6,802 nt of DNA from an uncultured Candidatus Saccharibacteria bacterium. Lineage in GTDB: Bacteria; Patescibacteriota; Saccharimonadia; Saccharimonadales; Saccharimonadaceae. Where the stretch lies: the NCBI GenBank assembly GCA_947427985.1, contig CANEKB010000061.1:1-6802 (forward strand), read 5' to 3'. Shown piece after piece: positions 4,633 through 6,802 of this stretch. Position 1 is the stretch's first letter, and every line of letters begins with the position of its first letter. Position numbers and translations under genes: made by a program. The notes beneath the pieces were generated by a model. The model saw only the letters and a list, made by a program, of their open reading frames with translations, made no database searches and was not told the origin of the DNA.

Positions 4633-6435
4633 TTCCATGAAAGCGCCGCTTTGGCGACTCCAAAGGTGATGGTAAACTCCGTCCGCTTTTTTGAGCAAAT
4701 CGTGATGTTTGCCTTGCTCGACGATTTTGCCATTCTCGAGCACGACGATGCGATCGAGGCTAGCTACCGTCGAAAGTCGGTGCGCGATGACAATACTGGT
4801 GCGCCCAGCCATTAATCGCGTTAAAGCATCCTGAATTAGTGCTTCAGATTCTGAGTCTAGAGCCGAAGTCGCTTCATCCAGCACGAGAATCGGCGCATCT
4901 TTTAAGATCGCTCGCGCAATCGCAATCCGTTGGCGTTGCCCGCCCGAGAGTTTGATCCCGCGTTCGCCAACCAATGTCTCGTACCCGTCTGGCAGTTCCA
5001 TAATGAACTCGTCGGCGTTCGCTAGCTCAGCCGCACGTTTGATTTCTTCTGGCGTGGCGTCAGGCTTACCATAAGCGATGTTGTCGGCAATCGAACGATG
5101 AAAAAGGGAAGTTTCTTGCGGCACGTAAGCAATATTTTCGCGTAAGCTCTGTTGTGTGATGTCCTTTATATTCTGCCCAGAAATCGTCACCTCACCTCGC
5201 GAAACATCTGCAAAGCGTAGCAACAGTTTCGTCAGCGTAGTTTTTCCTGAACCCGACACTCCGACTAGCCCCACCCGCTCGCCTGGCTGGATCTTGAGGT
5301 TAAAATCTTCGAAAATCGGCGTCTTCGCGTCAGCGTGTTGGAAAGAAATGTTCTGGAAATCTACGCCCGTTTCTTGCATCACGAGCGGCTGCGCGTTCGG
5401 GGCATCAACGACATCGTCTACCGTGTCGAGAATTAGCGTCATCTCGTGCGCATCGCCAAAGACCCGGTTCATGTTCTTGAATATACTCGTAATCCCCCAG
5501 AGCTCACCTAGGATACCATTAGCATAACTTACTATTAGAACCATCGTAGATACGGAAATCCCCAGCCACTCTGGTCCGTAGACTAAGAACGCCAGCAATA
5601 GTCCCATCAAACTAATTTCAACCACACTAAAGACGAAGTTTCGGCCAATCGTGGCGTGCATTAGTTTGTTGGAAGATTTCATTGCCCCACGCGAAAAAGT
5701 CTTAAAACGATCTTCTTCGTAGGTTTCACGCGCGTAAGATTTTACTGAAATGATATTTGAAATTGAATCAGCCAGCTGCCCAGTCTGTTTATTCTGCGCC
5801 TCCGCTTCTTCGTCGTTGAGGTGGCCAATTCCTTTGTAGGTTACCCCAGCAATGATAGTATAAATGACCGTCAAAATGACAATTCCGATTGCAAACCATG
5901 GCGATAGCGGCCACAATACAATCAGGGTCATTACCACACGCGAAATTAAAGGCACGACGTTCCAAATAATAGTATCCAATAACCGTTCATAAGCTCCTAC
6001 GAATTTGTTAGTCTGTGAGACTAGTGACCCAGAAAAACGGTCACTATGGAACTGCATAGATTGAGCGCTAATAACATCGAAACATTGGTTGGATAGATCA
6101 TACATCGCTTTTAACTCTGATTCCCAACATAAATATAATCTCAATTGGTCTAATACAAAATTGGAGAAAGCATATAGACCTAGGTATACTAAGGCCTCTG
6201 TCAGTAACCCTGGTATAATACTAGCTAAGTCACTGGTGCTTGAGACTTTGCCAATTAAATCCGAGAAAACCAACGGCCCCAAGATTGCATTAACAAATAC
6301 CACCAAAATAGTGACGACTATTACTGAAATTGACCACCACTTATACTTCTTCACTTCTTGCCAAAAATAATGCAGCGTGCGCCACGTCGTCTTCGGCTCT
6401 TCCTTATGATTAGTTTGTTTAGCACTTTTAGACAT
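4630..6435 (-). CDS. ABC exporter half-transporter (membrane plus ATPase domain)
   Basis: This 601-residue protein has the ABCB/MsbA/MdlB layout and is expected to work as a dimer in the cytoplasmic membrane, exporting a lipid, drug or peptide. A charged cytoplasmic start (1-33) precedes six membrane segments, roughly 34-57, 73-98, 155-178, 180-200, 266-288 and 292-312. The ATPase domain (about 355-595) is complete: Walker A GVSGSGKTT (392-400), Q-loop Q440, signature LSGGQ (496-500), Walker B ILVLDE (516-521) with catalytic E521, D-loop SALD and H-loop H552. No peptidase domain is present. A single gene of this kind suggests a homodimer, though a partner could lie elsewhere. It is convergent with the kinase gene and divergent from glyA. 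The start at 6435 lies eight bases after a TATAAT, so the message is leaderless or nearly so. The substrate cannot be inferred. Confidence 0.95.
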   Translation of the reverse strand: MSKSAKQTNHKEEPKTTWRTLHYFWQEVKKYKWWSISVIVVTILVVFVNAILGPLVFSDLIGKVSSTSDLASIIPGLLTEALVYLGLYAFSNFVLDQLRLYLCWESELKAMYDLSNQCFDVISAQSMQFHSDRFSGSLVSQTNKFVGAYERLLDTIIWNVVPLISRVVMTLIVLWPLSPWFAIGIVILTVIYTIIAGVTYKGIGHLNDEEAEAQNKQTGQLADSISNIISVKSYARETYEEDRFKTFSRGAMKSSNKLMHATIGRNFVFSVVEISLMGLLLAFLVYGPEWLGISVSTMVLIVSYANGILGELWGITSIFKNMNRVFGDAHEMTLILDTVDDVVDAPNAQPLVMQETGVDFQNISFQHADAKTPIFEDFNLKIQPGERVGLVGVSGSGKTTLTKLLLRFADVSRGEVTISGQNIKDITQQSLRENIAYVPQETSLFHRSIADNIAYGKPDATPEEIKRAAELANADEFIMELPDGYETLVGERGIKLSGGQRQRIAIARAILKDAPILVLDEATSALDSESEALIQDALTRLMAGRTSIVIAHRLSTVASLDRIVVLENGKIVEQGKHHDLLKKADGVYHHLWSRQSGAFME

Positions 6436-6443
6436 ACCAGATT

Positions 6444-6454
6444 ATTATAGCATA
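6444..6454 (-). promoter_or_regulatory. Extended -10 promoter of the ABC exporter
   Basis: Read on the minus strand this is TATGCTATAAT, with the TATAAT at 6449-6444. Eight bases separate it from the ATG at 6435, leaving a leader of zero to two bases and no ribosome binding site. It is the exact inverted copy of the glyA promoter box at 6467-6477. Confidence 0.7.
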
Positions 6455-6466
6455 TGAGGACTTAAG

Positions 6467-6477
6467 TATGCTATAAT
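6467..6477 (+). promoter_or_regulatory. Extended -10 promoter of glyA
   Basis: TATGCTATAAT holds a perfect TATAAT (6472-6477) with the TGn extension. The expected start is near 6484, giving a leader of about 73 nt before glyA. The place where its -35 box would fall (6449-6454) is occupied by the opposing promoter. A second, weaker -10 candidate, TATAGT at 6528-6533, could give a shorter leader. Confidence 0.65.
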
Positions 6478-6543
6478 GGTAATAATTAAGAGGCAATACA
6501 CGATATGATCTAACACACTTTGGCGAATATAGTACAGTAAAAC

Positions 6544-6549
6544 GAAAGG
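6544..6549 (+). promoter_or_regulatory. Ribosome binding site of glyA
   Basis: GAAAGG lies seven bases before the ATG at 6557. It is moderate in strength but well spaced, and it supports that start. Confidence 0.7.
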
Positions 6550-6556
6550 TATTTTG

Positions 6557-6802
6557 ATGAACGATCCGATTTTTGCAATTATTGAAAAAGAAAAACAGCG
6601 CCAAAGTGAAGGTCTAGAACTAATCCCGAGCGAGAACTACGTCTCCGAAAATGTTTTGAAGGCGATGGGCTCTATCTTGACTAATAAATATAGTGAGGGA
6701 TATCCGAAGCTGCGCTACTATGGCGGCAATGAGAATATTGACCAAGCCGAGACCCTCGCGATTGAGCGCGCTAAGCAGCTTTTCCATGCCGACCATGCTA
6801 AT
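6557..6802 (+). CDS. glyA: Serine hydroxymethyltransferase, N-terminal part (cut by window end)
   Basis: The first 82 codons are present; the full enzyme is usually about 410-420 residues. It is a cytoplasmic PLP enzyme that converts serine and tetrahydrofolate to glycine and methylene-tetrahydrofolate, the main source of one-carbon units. The N-terminal family pattern is unmistakable: LIPSENYVS (usually LIASEN), then GSILTNKYSEGYP, RYYGG (usually GKRYYGG, here KLRYYGG) and AIERAKQLFHADHAN. The N-terminus is shorter than in E. coli GlyA. The PLP lysine and most of the catalytic core lie beyond the window, so completeness cannot be judged. It is divergent from the exporter gene and has its own promoter and ribosome binding site. 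Confidence 0.95.
   Translation, partial: MNDPIFAIIEKEKQRQSEGLELIPSENYVSENVLKAMGSILTNKYSEGYPKLRYYGGNENIDQAETLAIERAKQLFHADHAN

Noticed and set aside
4551..4640. 29-codon frame on the plus strand inside the fold-back element
   Set aside because: No ribosome binding site, and it runs into the exporter gene antisense. The inverted-repeat structure explains the sequence better.
4637..4655. Inverted repeat AAAGC/GCTTT at the 3' end of the exporter gene as a terminator
   Set aside because: Five pairs only, inside the coding region and without a T-run on the minus strand.
6505..6513. Two-codon frame ATG ATC TAA in the glyA leader
   Set aside because: Such minimal frames are expected by chance, and the nearest AAGAGG is 11 bases away.

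Overview
The window reads as a compact bacterial chromosome segment of mid GC content. It has short intergenic gaps and strong AT-rich -10 boxes, and it mixes Shine-Dalgarno-led genes with apparently leaderless ones. The gene set and protein style suggest a small-genome candidate-phylum bacterium (Patescibacteria, perhaps Saccharibacteria). That is an impression from family resemblance, not proof. The standard genetic code fits: genes end in TAA or TGA and no internal UGA has to be read through.

Layout. Positions 24-1229 (+) encode the clamp-loader-like AAA+ ATPase RarA/MgsA. Positions 1315-2142 (+) encode a 275-residue protein that I do not recognise, with its own textbook promoter, strong ribosome binding site and 3' hairpin. 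Its codon use is clearly more GC-rich at the third position than its neighbours. Positions 2210-2740 (+) encode a family I inorganic pyrophosphatase, followed by a strong intrinsic terminator (2761-2799). Positions 2876-3547 and 3537-4490 (+) encode an OmpR-type response regulator and its sensor kinase as an overlapping pair. The next gene, 6435-4630 (-), converges on the kinase and encodes an ABC exporter half-transporter. Between the two stop codons lies a 145-bp fold-back element whose 25-base ends are inverted copies matching at 22 positions. From a shared intergenic region, glyA (serine hydroxymethyltransferase) starts at 6557 (+) and runs off the window.

How the parts relate. rarA, ppa and glyA are housekeeping genes of DNA repair, pyrophosphate removal and one-carbon metabolism. 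The two-component pair and the exporter form the membrane and signalling part of the window, but nothing in the sequence proves that the kinase controls the exporter. The most informative signals are non-coding: the fold-back element at 4488-4632, three start codons at the expected transcription start (rarA, the regulator, the exporter), the repeated extended -10 box TATGCTATAAT, and the mutually overlapping divergent promoters between the exporter and glyA. No CRISPR array, tRNA, rRNA, phage gene or intact transposase is visible, and I found no clear multi-gene novel system.
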